Shown here: piece after piece, positions 1 to 13,726 of the stretch | Layout of the letters: each line of letters starts with the position of its first letter | Numbering within the stretch: position 1 is the stretch's first letter | Assembly: GCF_026210795.1 (NCBI RefSeq) | Contig: NC_089436.1 | Location: 2,480,001-2,544,000, forward strand | DNA: 64,000 bases | Direction: 5' to 3' | DNA from: Rhizophagus irregularis | Taxonomy: Eukaryota; Glomeromycota; Glomeromycetes; Glomerales; Glomeraceae | Program-made: the position numbers and the translations under genes | The notes under the pieces: model-generated | The model's input: only the letters and a program-made list of their open reading frames with translations | Told to the model about the DNA's origin: nothing | Databases searched by the model: none

Positions 1-1813
1 TCCTAATAGTATATGAACTTCATATGCTTAGACCTGTCAAGAGGAAGGATTAAAGAAAATTAATGAGTAACAAATTAAACAATCTCATTTTTCATATTTA
101 CATCATAAAATAAAAGTTGGGGTAATTAGTAATTAGGTAGGATCTATAAAAAGACAATAAATTTTTCTAAAGGGATTGTTAAATATTTATTTCAGCCTTT
201 TTTTTTTTTTTTTTCGATTTTACGTCTTCAACTTTAATAATTAAATATTACTGCATGAGAGATAAATCATGTGGCCTAAATGTAATTATAACATACATGA
301 CATGTTGTATTCACGTGATATAAGTAATTTTTGTGGGGAAAAGTCATTACTTATTAGTCATTAAATCATTTATAGGTCAATAGGTCAAAAGAAAAACAAT
401 GTTCATTCCACAATGGGTAAGGATAAAAAAGGTCCCAGGATTCGATTTTGGAAGATATTATGCATGTGTAAGCAAGAAGTTGTTTTTTTGCATCTTTTGC
501 ATTAATTAAAGTTTAATTTTATTGTCAATTTTTATTTTTATTAGAACGTCAAATGATGAGAATAATAAAAAATGATGGGTTTCAGTTTATTGGTGTTTTA
601 ATTTTTTTTAAATATAGTAGTAATAATAAAGTTATATTGTTCATTACTATTATAGTATTTAATAATAATCGGGATCATTTATTACAAATTATTAATTATA
701 TCTTGTATTGAACTTATCGTTTAGAAATGCATGTATTTCTTAATGATCATTAATTATTGGTGAATTTATGCAGTGATATCCATATGGTCGATTCTTTATT
801 AGTCATAGTTTTTTTAGTTACAATCGGGGATACTCATTTACTTTACTTATTTAATACTAAATCGGTTATAAATTGAAAGGGGGACTTGAACCTTTCAATT
901 TTCTTTGGGAAATGGAAATTTATTACAGTATAAATATAAATATGCCGGTAATACATTTATTCTTTTACTTTGATCTTTGGGGATTATTATGTATATATAT
1001 ATATTTTTTGGTTTTGGTTATTACATAATCGTAATCCAATTTCAAAAAAAATAAAATAAAATAAAATAAATAAATAAATAAAAAAACTCTACTTTTTGTT
1101 TTTGTCGAAAAACAGAAACCAATAATAGTCATCATTATTTTTTTTTCCCTTATTATTTATTATATTAAATCATATTTTTTTTTTCACCTAAAATATATTT
1201 ATTTTCAAAGGAGATATTTTTTTTAAACCAATATTTTTTTTTAAACCTTAAAAATTTTAAAATTTTAAATATTTTAAATATTTTAAATATTTTAGAAATT
1301 TTAGAAATTTTAGAAATTTAAAATATTTTTTTTAAAACCTTCTTTTTTTTTAAACCTTTATTTTTTTTAAACCTTTATTTTAAAATCTTTTAAAACCTTT
1401 TAAACCTTTTTTTTTATTTTTTAAAAAAAAATATTTTCTTTTGAAAATATAAATAATATAATAATATAAATATAAAATTTTTTTATTTTTATTTTTTATT
1501 TTTATTTTTTTTTTATTTGTTTACTTTTTTAAAGCTAAAGGGACGCGCTTTATTTACTGCTACACATAAAAAAAAAAATTAAATTTTTTTTTTTGAATAT
1601 AAAAATGATATAAATTCATACAAACATAATGACACTATTTGTTTATTTTAACGAAAAAAAGAAACACAAAAATCCTAAAATATACAAATTATCCTTTTAA
1701 TAAATTTTTATTATTATAATATTATTTTTTTATTATTAAAGATAAATTTAATAATAATTATAATAATCAATTTTAAATAAATTTATAATTATAATTATAA
1801 TTATAAATTAATT

Positions 1814-1846
<33 letters not shown>

Positions 1847-2237
1847 TTTATTTATTATATATAACTTTTTAAAAAAAAAATATTCAGGTTTTTAATTTGT
1901 TTTAATTTAAAATTATTTTTTTTATTTTTTTTTGTATTGATTTGAAAGGAGAATTTTTTTTTTTTTTTGAAAGCGTCATGAAAGATTTATGAAAGCTTTC
2001 AAAAAAAATCTCTTTTAAAAAAATTTTATTTTTTATTATTATTTATATACAAACATACGTACATACATATAATATATATATATATATATTAATATATATA
2101 CATATACATTTATATATATATATATATATATATAATATTTTCGTTACTGCGTCTTAATTTTTTTTTTCTTTATATATTTTTCCAAAATAAACGTTTAACA
2201 ACCCAATTTTCTTTTCTCAAAATTTTTCTTTTAAAAT
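1..2237. other. AT-rich low-complexity intergenic region
   Basis: No coding sequence was seen. The stretch is dominated by A/T homopolymers. It has short tandem arrays: AAAAT-type runs near 1045-1082, about ten units of an ATTTTAAAT-like motif near 1247-1320, and TA dinucleotide tracts near 1821-1846 and 2071-2135. The last TA tract lies about 100 nt upstream of the methyltransferase start codon and could form part of its promoter (inference). Confidence 0.7.
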
Positions 2238-3706
2238 ATGGGTAAATCATTATCAAAAAATTCCACCTTCTCTAGTACCACTTCTTCCCATACAATTACA
2301 GTATCATCAGTATCATCGAAACCATCAACAACACCATCGATCATATCAACAAATTCACGTTCAAATAGTTTTCTTAATAAAAGAAAATCCACATTTTCTA
2401 TAAAATCTTCATCAAAATGGTCTTTAACCACGTCACATCCTAAAAATACACCACCATCAAATAATGTATTAATGGTATCAACACCAAATACTCCTTCTGG
2501 AACACCACGAAATTTATTTATGGATTCACCTGATTATTTTAATACAAATAATAATTTTTGTGATAACCAATCATCGGAATTTCCTTCGGATTTTAAATTT
2601 GTTGATGGTAGACGTTTTCATAATATTGATACTGTAAAATATTTCTTACCAAATGATGAAATTGAAATGGATAGATTAAAAACTTATCATTATTTACTTA
2701 ATAATGTTTTTCAAAGTAATTTTTCTTCTCCTGTTAAAGAAATATTAAAAATTGGTGGTACTGAAGTATTGGATTTAGGTTGTGGTCCTGGTGCTTGGTT
2801 ATTAGATATGGCTGAAACTTTTCCAAAATCAAATTTTACTGGTGTGGATTTAACTAATACTTTAATTGGAAATGATGATATGTCAAAAAATATTAAATTT
2901 ATTAAAGGGAATGTATTGGATGGTTTACCTTTTAAAAATTCCACTTTTGATTATATATTTATAAGAAATTTAAGTTATGGTTTTTCTGAACAAGATTGGA
3001 AATTTATGATAAATGAAATAATAAGAATAACAAAACCTGGTGGTTGGATTGAGGTAAATAATGGTTGATGTAATGGAGTGTAAATGTAAGGAGTGTAAAT
3101 GTAAAGTTTAATTTTCTTTTTTTTTTATTTTTTAGTTAATGGAACCAGAATTAAAAGCACGTAATGAAGGTCCTATAACCATATATTTAAATGACACATG
3201 TAAGTCAGTATACATACTGTATGTAGTAGTAAATTTTTAATTTAATTTAAAAAAAACTCACAAAAAACCCCTTTTACTACCGTAGTTATAAAAGATCTTC
3301 AATCACAGAATATTTTTATAAATATAACGACGGAATTGGAACAATTTCTTAAGGATACAAACCAAATCGATCAAGTATATCACGATGAAAAATTAATTAG
3401 TTGTGGTTCATGGGCAGGGTAAGTTTTTAATTTTTTATGAAGGTAAAAGGTGAATTTATAAATGGTATAATGGTATAGTAGTTTTTCTAAATCTATCAAA
3501 TTTTAATTAATAGACGACTTGGTGAATTGGCTTGTGAGGATTTTTTGATGATAATACGTGCGATAAAACCTCGTTTATCGCAAATTATTGGTGTAAATCA
3601 TGAAGATTATGATCAATTGTTACAAAGTATACCTGATGAAATGAATGAACATAAAACTTCTTTTATACATCATCGTTTTTGGGTTCAAAAATTATTTTCT
3701 GTATAA
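2238..3706 (+). CDS. SAM-dependent methyltransferase, four exons
   Basis: Class I (Rossmann-fold) S-adenosylmethionine-dependent methyltransferase, predicted 401 aa. Exons are 2238-3053, 3136-3199, 3286-3418 and 3514-3706; all introns are GT..AG and the frame stays open throughout. Residues 1 to about 110 are Ser/Thr/Asn-rich and probably disordered. The SAM-binding motif I (VLDLGCGPGAW) is at about residue 177-187. It is followed by an acidic motif II (FTGVDLT) and a motif III/IV region (GNVLDGLPF, then FDYIFIRNL). The fourth exon ends with a helical segment (IPDEMNEHKTSFIHHRFWVQ). Fungal proteins with this layout belong to the LaeA/UMTA-like group, but the substrate cannot be told from sequence. 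It could act on a small molecule or a protein. The family call is solid; the role is open. Confidence 0.9.
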
Positions 3707-5014
3707 AAAAAAAATTTAATTGATGGAGTTTGACGTACAGTATGTAAAAGATTTTATTCTTTTAGCGAAGGAAAAAAGAAAAAAAAATAATTTTTTAGTA
3801 TTTACTTTAATGTTTTTAATAATTTGTAATATAATAATAACAATAATAATAACTTTTAATTATAGTTACTGCGTCTCGTACGCATTTTCTTACTTTGGTG
3901 ATGTCTGTTGCAATTTTTAAAAGATCATTCATTTTAATGATAAGCAAAACCAACTTGAGTTGTAACTACAATCCTCTTGAGTTGTAATTATAGGATCCCG
4001 GGGCTATATAGTACAGTATTACTGTTATATGCATGAATTTGAATGAAACGATTCATCTGATACTTTTAGTTTAGGTTTTATTTTTATTTTTTTTTTTGAA
4101 ACCTTATAAAATGAAAATTTTATTACACAAATAAAAATATTTTCAAGGCAAAACAATTAAATTGGTCATCCACTGACGCCAAGTGAGCGTCAACATAATT
4201 GTAATCACATTTCCGTGGCGAATTTATCTATAATCTATAGCATACAAGTATATTAATAGAAGAGCAATATATCGAAATTCGGGTTGTTAGCACTTAACAA
4301 ACTTATTATATTTTCCTCGAGAATAATTATGCTAGAACTGTCCCAAAAAAAAAATAAACCGGTATTTTATACTGTATTAATAGTTTCTTCAAAAGTAATA
4401 AATCCTTGCAAAGCTAATGCGACGTCTTTATCTACTTTTGGAATTTCTATATATCTCACTGGTATAACCAATTAGATTATTCAATCTGTCTTTATCCTTT
4501 CAGGAGACAATCAAACAGAACGTGCTAGTGCATTCAATGGAGTCTCCCAATAGTTTCAATACGCTTGAAACGAGACATAACTTGATATATTTTCCCGAAA
4601 TAATACACTAGAACTGACCCACAGGTTGACTTATTGGCAATTTTTTAATCGGATTAAAAATCTGGTTCAATTACAGGATAACTGGTATTTCGTTAAATTG
4701 TATTTTACTAAATTATCAGACTTAATAGTAAATTATGACAAACAAATCTTTGATGACATAAATAAAATTTAGATTATGCTAAGTTAATACATTAAGTACT
4801 TGCTCAAAGTTAAGTTCTGACCGAAAATATCTCGTCCACGAGGTGATATCACGTGATGTCACCAGTATTTGGTTTATCATGTGATTTTATTACTAAATAT
4901 TAAAAATATGAAGCTTGCTAATAACAATTTGAACTGATCTTTAATCAAAAGAATGAAACAATTCATTTAAGAAACTGTTGTTGGAATTGAATTCGCATAT
5001 TACTTTGCTGAAGT
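3707..5014. other. Intergenic region, no gene seen
   Basis: AT-rich spacer. Short ORFs at 3720-3920 and 4284-4475 are low-complexity and have no recognisable domain. A TCACGTGA octamer lies at 4849-4856. Confidence 0.6.
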
Positions 5015-5124
5015 GGATTTTGCGTAATAAGAGAAACTCCCCGCAATTTTCTTACGCCACAGCAGAAAGTTTCTAAACCCAACTCACGTCCCGCTTTAAT
5101 TGGCAAACAGCCCAACCCCTGGGA
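5015..5124 (-). pseudogene. Degenerate organelle-type LSU rRNA fragment
   Basis: Read on the minus strand, 5124 to 5071 matches the highly conserved domain V of bacterial or mitochondrial 23S-type rRNA (GGGTTGGGCTGTTTGCC, then AATTAAAGCGG, then ACGTGAGTTGGGTTTAGAA). It continues, after loss of about 20 nt, into the downstream CTGCTGTGGCGTAAG and GGGGAGTTTCTCTTA segments that lead to the sarcin-ricin loop. The loop itself is altered (TTACGCAAAATCC where AGTACGAGAGGACC is expected). I compared this with the 23S consensus from memory. The deletion and mutated loop show it is not functional. A nuclear copy of mitochondrial rnl (NUMT) is most likely; origin from a bacterial endosymbiont is the alternative. 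Confidence 0.8.
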
Positions 5125-7621
5125 AATTCTGCCCTTCCAGTCGACATTCACTGTGAAGTTTTAGCGGTGAATTTATGATTTATGATGTAATTCCGGCTTA
5201 ATATGGTGACCATAACTACTGGTGAGCTTTATGACCTTTTGTACAAGAATATTTTTACATAAGAAATTTCAATAGTAATATCGTAATATTCATATTCATC
5301 GTCATCTAGTAGTACTCTTATCTTTCAATTGAAATGAGAACAGCTTACAGCTAAATGAACGAATAGTGAACTAACGTAACGCGTGTAAGCATGTTCTTTC
5401 AATCTATAAACGACTCAATCAAGAAATGTTCATAAAGGCAAAAGACGAAGGGCAAAAAAAAAATATTTGCAGCAGTACTGAAATATTAATACTACTATTA
5501 AATGCATCATCACAACCAATAAAGTTTTTGTAAAGATAAATCGGATTACTATATAGGCTCATCACAATTGATCCTAAAGTATACCCTAGCACGGGTATGT
5601 CAAATGATCCATTCTTTATTGTAGTCTTCTGGCCATAAAATTATATACCGTTCAATTATTTCTTTAAACAATCCACCTTAGGTTCAAGTATAATATGTAC
5701 GATATTTATGGCTAATTCTATTTAGAGAATCGATACGATTTTCGTATTAATTTCTATTTCTTTATGAAAGTGATTTGATCTTGATCTTTATTTAGAGTTT
5801 TAGGGAGATTTTGAATTTTAAAAATAATTATAATAAATATAATCAAATATAATAAATCCAAGTTTAAACCTAATAATTCATCATCTTATTCGTTCCGATT
5901 TCAAAATATATATTTTGACTTCATTCAACTTCTTTCCCTAATTATATACACTTTTTGTTTTATATATATATGTATTCCTGTTATTGATGCTCGTTTATGT
6001 TAAACAGATTTTTCCCAAGCATAATTATAACATAAACTTTGCGCAACTCAATAATAATTACCCGTTGCTCTTGATGTTCATGCTATAACTATTTTTGCCT
6101 TATTATGCTAGATTCGACATTTATATTTGACGAACTATTTTTCAGATTCTATCATATGCTAATAGTAGTATGCAATTATTGCTAGTCCCAAAAAATAAAA
6201 TTTTTGATGAATACTCTGATTCATATTACGAATTTTCACTAGTACTATCGAATACAGTTAAGTTTTTATGTAATCATTCCTGCCCACCTCGCCCATGATT
6301 GTTGTGATTCTGTGAGGCTTCAGAACGCTAAACTAAAGGCAAGTAAATCTTAATACAATGTGAATCGAATCATTGAAGCAAAATTTTCATTTTCGACTTC
6401 TACCTGAAAGCGGATTTTTTTTTGTACTCAAGCTACGGTAGCTAGATATAAGAACTAAGAAGACAATAAAAAAGTAAGTATAATTTCTGAATTAGATGAA
6501 GATGACTGGGAATAGCTTCTACAGCGAAGCACCATGCCACAAGCAGCACAGCTGCTAATTGAGATGACAACTGCATTGTGATTATGACAAGATTTGACTC
6601 GCTAGTGACGAACGGCGACAACCCAATTGTAGATAGTAAGATCACATACCTGGATTCTACTGATTAGTCACTAACAGAGGTACTTTCGATCTTTTGACAA
6701 AGTGGTAGAACACATCAATGGTAGAACGCATCATAGTAGGCCACCTTCCATACGTCAGGTCTGGTAAGCATTGACCAGGATAATCTTACCATCTTTTGCA
6801 CAAAGAGTACTACTAACACTGCCCGATTCTCATATAAATGATCAAAATAACGCTAAAACCATTATCGAACTTAGATAAGTTTTGCAAATCATTGTTGTTT
6901 ACGCAATAATTTACGCGTATACCCACGTCTCTATTTGAGATTTAAATCATATATATGAAAATTCGTTATTTTTTTCTTATTTTGAAGCAAAATTTGTATA
7001 ATGTAAGTAAATCTCAAAATGGTACTTTGTAATAATTTACCGCACCATGAAATCCTCGCACGCTAATTTTCAAGTTGTCTATTAACAAGTAATAATTAAA
7101 TTTGACAAAAGAATCTCACCTTTTATTATAAGATCTTTTATAACTAGTAAACAGAAACATGATCAACCGATTTATTACTATGGATGAAATGAACTAATTA
7201 ATGTAAAATTCCTTTATAAATCATTGTTATATATAAAGATTTAATAAAGGATTGAATAAATTTTTATTTTATTTAATAGTTACAATATAATAATAATTCA
7301 TATCCTTGAGCAAAATATTCAGACTAATATTTTTTATTCCCAAGTCCATCATATTGTTACGTATAAGCGAGAATTGATGGAATATAAATTTTAAATATGA
7401 TTAAATCCAAGTGGTAATAGTAAAAGTTAAATATAATAATTTAAATGGCATTGCTGATTATAACATTGGTTTTAGAACCATCTAACAATCCAAGAACTCG
7501 GTCTATTTCTCACCCATTTTATAATTGATTAACTGTAGTTCACTCCCTTAATAGTTTTTCGCCATCATAGTTGTTAATTGGGCAATCTTTTTTAAACATA
7601 TTGACCCAGGTTATATATCTT
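5125..7621. other. Intergenic region, no gene seen
   Basis: Mixed AT-rich sequence with no sustained reading frame. The minus-strand ORF at 6442-6645 has no recognised domain and no supporting splice structure. Confidence 0.55.
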
Positions 7622-9213
7622 AGTAAACTTCCTGTTTTACTATGGCGCCGCTGGAACCGACCCAAAAAACTTCCAATATAATTCTGCAGTCAATTCTGAC
7701 ACATCCCTTTTTTTCTTCTATAATATCTTCTTACTGTGCATCAAATATCAATCATGCTTGCTTACATTTCCTGTACGAAATAGCATTGTAATGATGCAAC
7801 AACTTTCTTTGACATATGAACAGCCACCACTTTTTTTTGATTTGTTTTCTTTCGGTTACTCAATTATCAATCATTCTAATTTAATATTTATTTTATAATA
7901 ATACTCATACTACAGTTCGATAATAATTTTAAGCGGCCATCTTGCTTCATCATCAAAGTTTCCTTGATTACCGTGACTATTCAGATTTCTACTAGTTATT
8001 ATTGACTGAAAATATATAATAAAGCTAAGGATATCTATTTGTATATTCTTCAAATAAATATTCCAAGCATATAATATAATTCTTTTTTATTTCATCAAAT
8101 GAACATCACTTAGCATTTATTTCTAGTATGTAAATAGAATGATGATAATGTACCACTATTATCAATAGTAAACTTCCTGTTTCGTTATGGTGCCGCTGAA
8201 ACTGACCCAAAAAACTTCCGATATAATTCTTCAGTCAATTCTGACACATCTCTTTTTTTTCTTCTATCATATCTTCTACTGTGCATCAAATATCAATCAT
8301 GCTTGCTTACATTTCCTGTATGAAATAGCATTGTAATGATGCAATAACTTTCTTTGACATATGAACACCCACTTTTTTTTGATTTGTTCTTCTTTCGGTA
8401 CTCAATTATCAATCATTCTAAATTAATATTTATTTTATAATAATACTCATATTACAGTTCGATAATAATTTTAAGCGTCCATCTTGCTTCATCACCAAAT
8501 TCCTTGATTACCGTAACTATTCAGATTTCTACTAGTTATTATTGACTGAAAATATATAATAAAGCTAAGGATACCTATCCACATATTCTTCAAAAGATAT
8601 TCCAACATAACACTGTTATTTCATCCAACCAACATCGCTTAGCATTTATTTCTAGCGTGTAAAAAATATAATGATGAAAATGGACTACTATTACCAATAG
8701 TAAACTTCCTGTTTCACTATGGCGCCGCTGGAACCGACCCAAAAAAACTTTTGACATAATTCTGCTTCAGTCAATACATCCCTTTCTTTCTTCTAACATA
8801 TCTTCTACTATATATCAAATATCAACCATGCTTGCTTACATTTCTTGTATGAAAATAGCATTGTAATGATGCAATAATTTTCTTTGATACACGAACCACC
8901 CACTTCTTTTAATTTGTTTTCTCTCAGTACCTAACCATTTAAACGGAAACTCTTTATCATCCTAATTTTAATATTTTTTATAATAATACTGATATTACAG
9001 TTCGATAATAATTTAAGCGCCCATCTTGTTTCATCACCAAAGTTTTCTTGATTACCGTAGCTATTCAGATTTCTACTAGTTATTGCTGATTAGAAATATA
9101 CAATATACATATCCACATATTCTTCAAATAGATATTCCAACATAACACTTTTATTTCATCCAACCAACATCGCTTAGCATTTATTTCTAGTATGTAAAAT
9201 AGATGCACTATTT
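7622..9213. repeat. Triplicated ~540 bp tandem repeat
   Basis: Three head-to-tail copies begin at 7622, 8167 and 8699, each opening with AGTAAACTTCCTGTTT. Shared landmarks recur in order: a GGCGCCGCTGGAAC-type box, CAGTCAATTCTGACACATC, ATGCTTGCTTACATTTC, TTCTACTAGTTATT, and finally TAGCATTTATTTCTAG. Spacing is about 545 and 532 bp, and the third copy is about 515 bp. The copies differ by scattered substitutions and small indels. No ORF or terminal inverted repeat was seen, so the nature of the unit is unknown. Confidence 0.9.
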
Positions 9214-12200
9214 ATTAATAAATAATAAATAATACCAATATGTGGTATTATAATGGTCCTGGTATTGTTGAAGGGATATTCTGGGCTAAGTTCATCCATG
9301 ATATTTTTCTTATTTTTTCTGCTCCATTCTGCCAAAATTTAGATAAAATATAACTGGCTAAAGGTCCATCACAGGCAAACTCTATTCATTCAAGTTAAAT
9401 ATGCTGGATATTATTTCAAATTTTCTCAATTCGCGTTATATAGGTTCCTTACTGTATTCTCAATATCTGGTCCTCGCAGCTCAATCGGATTAATTAGATT
9501 TGCAATCTATAAATCATGTAATAATATAAATTATTACTCGTGCATAATGAGAATCTACGATGGGCCTTGCTTTTAGTTCAAAAAGATCCATCTTTTTGTA
9601 ACGTCAATCCCTTTAACTCTTTGAATTAATTGCTTATTAGATAATCCTCCTTGCTTGATGTGATGCGTAAAAAACTAAATCGCTGTTGGTAATCTTCTAA
9701 TATTTAGGGATTAATAAATTGAAACTTTCAAATAGCTCAAACAATCTCAAACAATTTGTGCATCAAACAGTGTAATACTCATTATATATATTCCAAATGC
9801 ATATAATAATTAACAATGATCAATGAATTCATTCATCATGTCGAATTGTTCCCTCATATATTTAACTTGCAATTCACGTTTAAACTCCTTCTCAGATGAC
9901 GTTAGATCGATCCATTCTGATTCATTTTATGGAAAAAAATAAATAAATTCAAGATTTGAAATATATATATTAAAAAAAAACATAAATGTTATAAGATCTT
10001 CGCGATACTTACATGTGAGCCATAAAAGTTGTTCTGCGCAGATATATTTCCCGCGAAGATTCTCTGATATTTGAACTTATAATAACATTTGATTTATCAG
10101 TGTTCCATGTAAAACTTTAAGTCTTCAACTGAAAGACATCCTGGTCCATTCATTCTTGTACATTTATTTGTTCATTAGTAGGTGGAAACCTTTGTTTATT
10201 AAAAATCATAATAGTTTATTTTAATAAATACCAGTAAACATAAAATCATATAAATTCTTACATTCCAAGCTTTTCTTGCATTTCACTTTAACAATCCCAT
10301 TGAAACGTTGGACGTGTTTAATAATCTCAAACAGTAAAGCACTTTAAATTGCTTTGATCATTTTCCACATCTATATTTTTGTCCAATATTCATAATACAT
10401 GAGTTATTTTATAATAATGCATTGCACTGTTGCCAAGTATGAGTCAACTAATTTAATTTCTTCAAAAATGTTTTCTCATAAAAAAAAATAAATGAAAATA
10501 TTATATAATTACCTCAGAAGGTTTATTTCCTAATATTAGTCTGCTAAATTTATAGTTATTTGGATTTCAGCCTCCGTTCTTTTGCAAAATTTGTTTTGAT
10601 TTCATCTCTTCTATAAATTATGAAAGCATTCGGAGGGCGTGGAATTTTAACAATTCACTATTTTTATTACTGATTGCCTTTCGAGTTTATTATATTTTAA
10701 CCAAAGATGTACGTAATTCTATGATACTGTTAGACTCTAACCATGTATTAAAAACTTGGTCCCAATTAAAAATCCCCTTTGTTCTTCATTTCGAATAATA
10801 GACATATAATTTTTATCGAGGTGGTGTGCATTTTCTAATATAACTAGAATGAAGGATCTAATTTGCTCAAACTTCTTGTTTTTGTCAAACTTCTACACGA
10901 TTTTTCCGGTTTTTCTTAATTTTATTTATTAATTTGTTTCCATGATCATTATTTTTGGACATAAATGTTACGAATTTTCTAAAAGAAGCTATATAACCAG
11001 ATGTACTGCACTTAAACCATAAGTCAAAACAGGAAATTTTCAACAAAAGGAACAGTTCAGTAATATTATTATTTTAGACCAAAAGTAAAATTTTGGTATT
11101 ATCGTTGAAACTCGAGTTGTTGTTATAATATTGAGTGGTGTGGTTTCTGCATTTACAATAAATTCTTCGCGTTGTCAAACAAATATGGCTGCTGTGGATT
11201 TGTTAATCTTTTAATAACCAGCATGGTGAAAGTTTCCAACTATAAAAATTAACTTTAGTAGTTTTTCTTTAGTTTAATGCAAACTACTAAACAAGGAATT
11301 GGGACGTAAAAATAAAAATAAGTGAGAAAATTAAACTGAATTAAAATTAATAAAAATGTCGATTCGCACGTGATTTACTGATTTATGTGTCACGAATTAA
11401 TTCTGGCCGAAATTAAATAACCTAATCGGTTCTAACCTCTAGCCCGCATTATGCAGATATTCGATTTCCGCGGAAGTTCTTAAAAGTATACTATTTATTA
11501 TTTATATCAATATAAGGCTTTTCTATTTGAAATTTTCCTTCATTGCATAGCATTTTCAACTCTGTTTGTTTATTTAAATTATCATGCAATTTATTGATTT
11601 AGATTATAAGCGTATTTGATATTGTTTCGCGTACCTATTTCCTTTTTTTGAAATATACTGCATTTGTGATTTTGAAATAGAATCTATTTGAAGGTTCAAA
11701 GTTATTTCAAATAAAAAAAATATTCATCATCATAAATATCATCGTCAATGCTCTATTTTCTTATTTCTATTTAGGACATCTTTATGAATTGTTTATTGGC
11801 ACTAGTTAAACAAATGGTCATTGAGCATAATCTTTGAATTGTAATGGAAGAAAAAGACGTGTATTTACCTCCAGCATCCTTCGCATGTTTGTTGGCGATT
11901 TTCATGTTGTTGGTGGAGAATCTATACAAGGAATCTAAATCGTAATAAAAATAAATTCATTATACATGAGTTTGAAACAAAATAAGCGCCGGTTAAATTA
12001 ATTAATTATCAAAATATTAGAAAAAGTATGAATTAAATAATTATAAAGGATTGTGCAGTTCGTCCGAACATGAATGTATCGAATGTTCGAATTAGCCCCG
12101 CTGTTTGTTTTACTTCAAATCTTTTCAGTTATCTATGAAAATTACATTATCATTATCACTATTCGTTCTCAAATTGTTTAATGATGATTTCTCTTGTAAT

Positions 12201-13507
12201 CTTACTTCTTGATTTTGATGTTGGAAATTGGTTTGTCGAATTTAAAAATAATTTTTAATTAAATTATCTTTTGTTGGTACATTATCCTGTATTTGTTTGT
12301 AAATATTAAAATTTTTAATAGTCCATCAAAAATAGCATTAGGAGGACCAATTTATCACAAACTTCTTCTTTTACTATTCGAGTTATTATTTTCAGGAAAA
12401 TATTTTTTTATATACTCATCAAAGATCTTTATTCGTCTTATTGAGAAGAATTAAATCTTCGATATTTGTAAGTTAAAATTTATATTATTTTGTAACTATT
12501 TGAAACCATGTGATATGACTTAATTTTAACCTATTTTGACTTTATTTGGTCTTTAATTGCGCGTAAAAAGTTCTTCTTATCAAATTTTAGTTAATATATA
12601 CAAATTAATGTAGATTTCACTTTTAGATTATAATTGAAGTTTATAAAGTAAACCCAGTGAAATGTAAAATAATCGGTATTGTTCAAAAAATGTATGTAGC
12701 ATTTACCAGTATTTTCTCAAAAAAAAAAAATGTTCTATTAAATAGATGCAATGCAACACTTTCCTTTTGCAAAATTTGAATTTTCTGTAAGTTGTTCAAT
12801 TTTCCAAAAAAAAAAAATGCTGGACTTTTGATCTGTGCTATATGTATTTTAGATACAGACATACGGTATATCGTTTTGTTCTTGATATTATAGTAATTAG
12901 TTGTATTAAAATGATATCATTTGAATTTAATGCTGTTTAATTTAGGGTTATGATACCATGCAATTCTATAAATTCTATAATATCACGTGACATAATTTAA
13001 ATTTTGGCTAGAATTATAATTTTAAATGTGCTGAAATGACCAAAATGTCACGTGATAAGGCATTTTTGATCTTGACAAGAATTTATTTATTGATATTTAT
13101 ACTTGTTATTCCATGGGTATCAATGAATAACTGAAATATGATAAGTTATTGTGTTTTAATTTGTGTGATATTAACATCAAACCATTATCTATTTATTATC
13201 TGTTTATTAAGGTATACGCATGCACTCTCGGAGGTTGAAGAGATAAAAGATGAATTATAATTTTTAAAATTAGAAATATATTGGAAAAAATGTGAAAATA
13301 AATTAGAAAATTTTGAGAGTAAGTTATAATAATTTTGGAATAAAACGAAAATAGAATAGAAAATGTCGAATAATAGAAAATGTCAAAACTCTCACATGAT
13401 GAGCGATCAAATTTTCATTTCATCAGTTATGTTGTAATTGACATGTTGAATTTGGTTTCATTTCGCATTGTACGATCGTTCTTTGTAGAGTAAACAAGTT
13501 TTTAAGA
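9214..13507. other. Long gene-free region
   Basis: No coding region, RNA gene or repeat with clear borders was found. Two TCACGTGA octamers occur close together at 12983-12990 and 13048-13055. A CTGGCCGAAATTA word near 11403 belongs to a motif seen elsewhere in the window. Confidence 0.5.
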
Positions 13508-13510
13508 TTA

Positions 13511-13723
13511 GGGCAGGCAAAAAAAAAATTAGATTCTCGTGACCCGGCCGGTCAGTTTTTCGAAAATGGAAATTTTTTATAGTAAAAAATTTTATCACGT
13601 GATTTTAAGTTTTTGGCCAATGTGCGTTTACATATTTTACATATATAAAAAAAAATGCCGGCCGGCCGGCCGGGTCATTTTAAAATTTATGTCACGAGAA
13701 TCTAAAATTTTTTTTGCCCGGCC
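13511..13723. mobile_element. Harbinger-like MITE with TTA target duplication
   Basis: A 213-bp element bounded by TTA on both sides (13508-13510 and 13724-13726). The termini are inverted copies: GGGCAGGCAAAAAAAAAA then TTAGATTCTCGTGAC on the left; the reverse complement of the right end reads GGCCGGGCAAAAAAAATTT then TAGATTCTCGTGAC. Inside are a GGCCGGCCGGCCGGCC block and a TCACGTGA octamer (13595-13602). A 3-bp TTA duplication with GGG-initial termini fits non-autonomous PIF/Harbinger elements. The overlapping ORF at 13539-13787 is a by-product. Confidence 0.75.
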
Positions 13724-13726
13724 TTA

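Noticed and set aside
3720-3920. 66-codon ORF just after the methyltransferase
   Set aside because: Runs of Asn/Ile/Lys, no domain, no splice link to the gene; probably 3' UTR or spacer.
4001-4640. Possible conserved element around CCCGGGGC and GTGAGCGTCA words
   Set aside because: No second copy, inverted repeat or reading frame could be found to support a feature.
4963-5151. 62-codon minus-strand ORF
   Set aside because: It is the rRNA-derived fragment read as protein.
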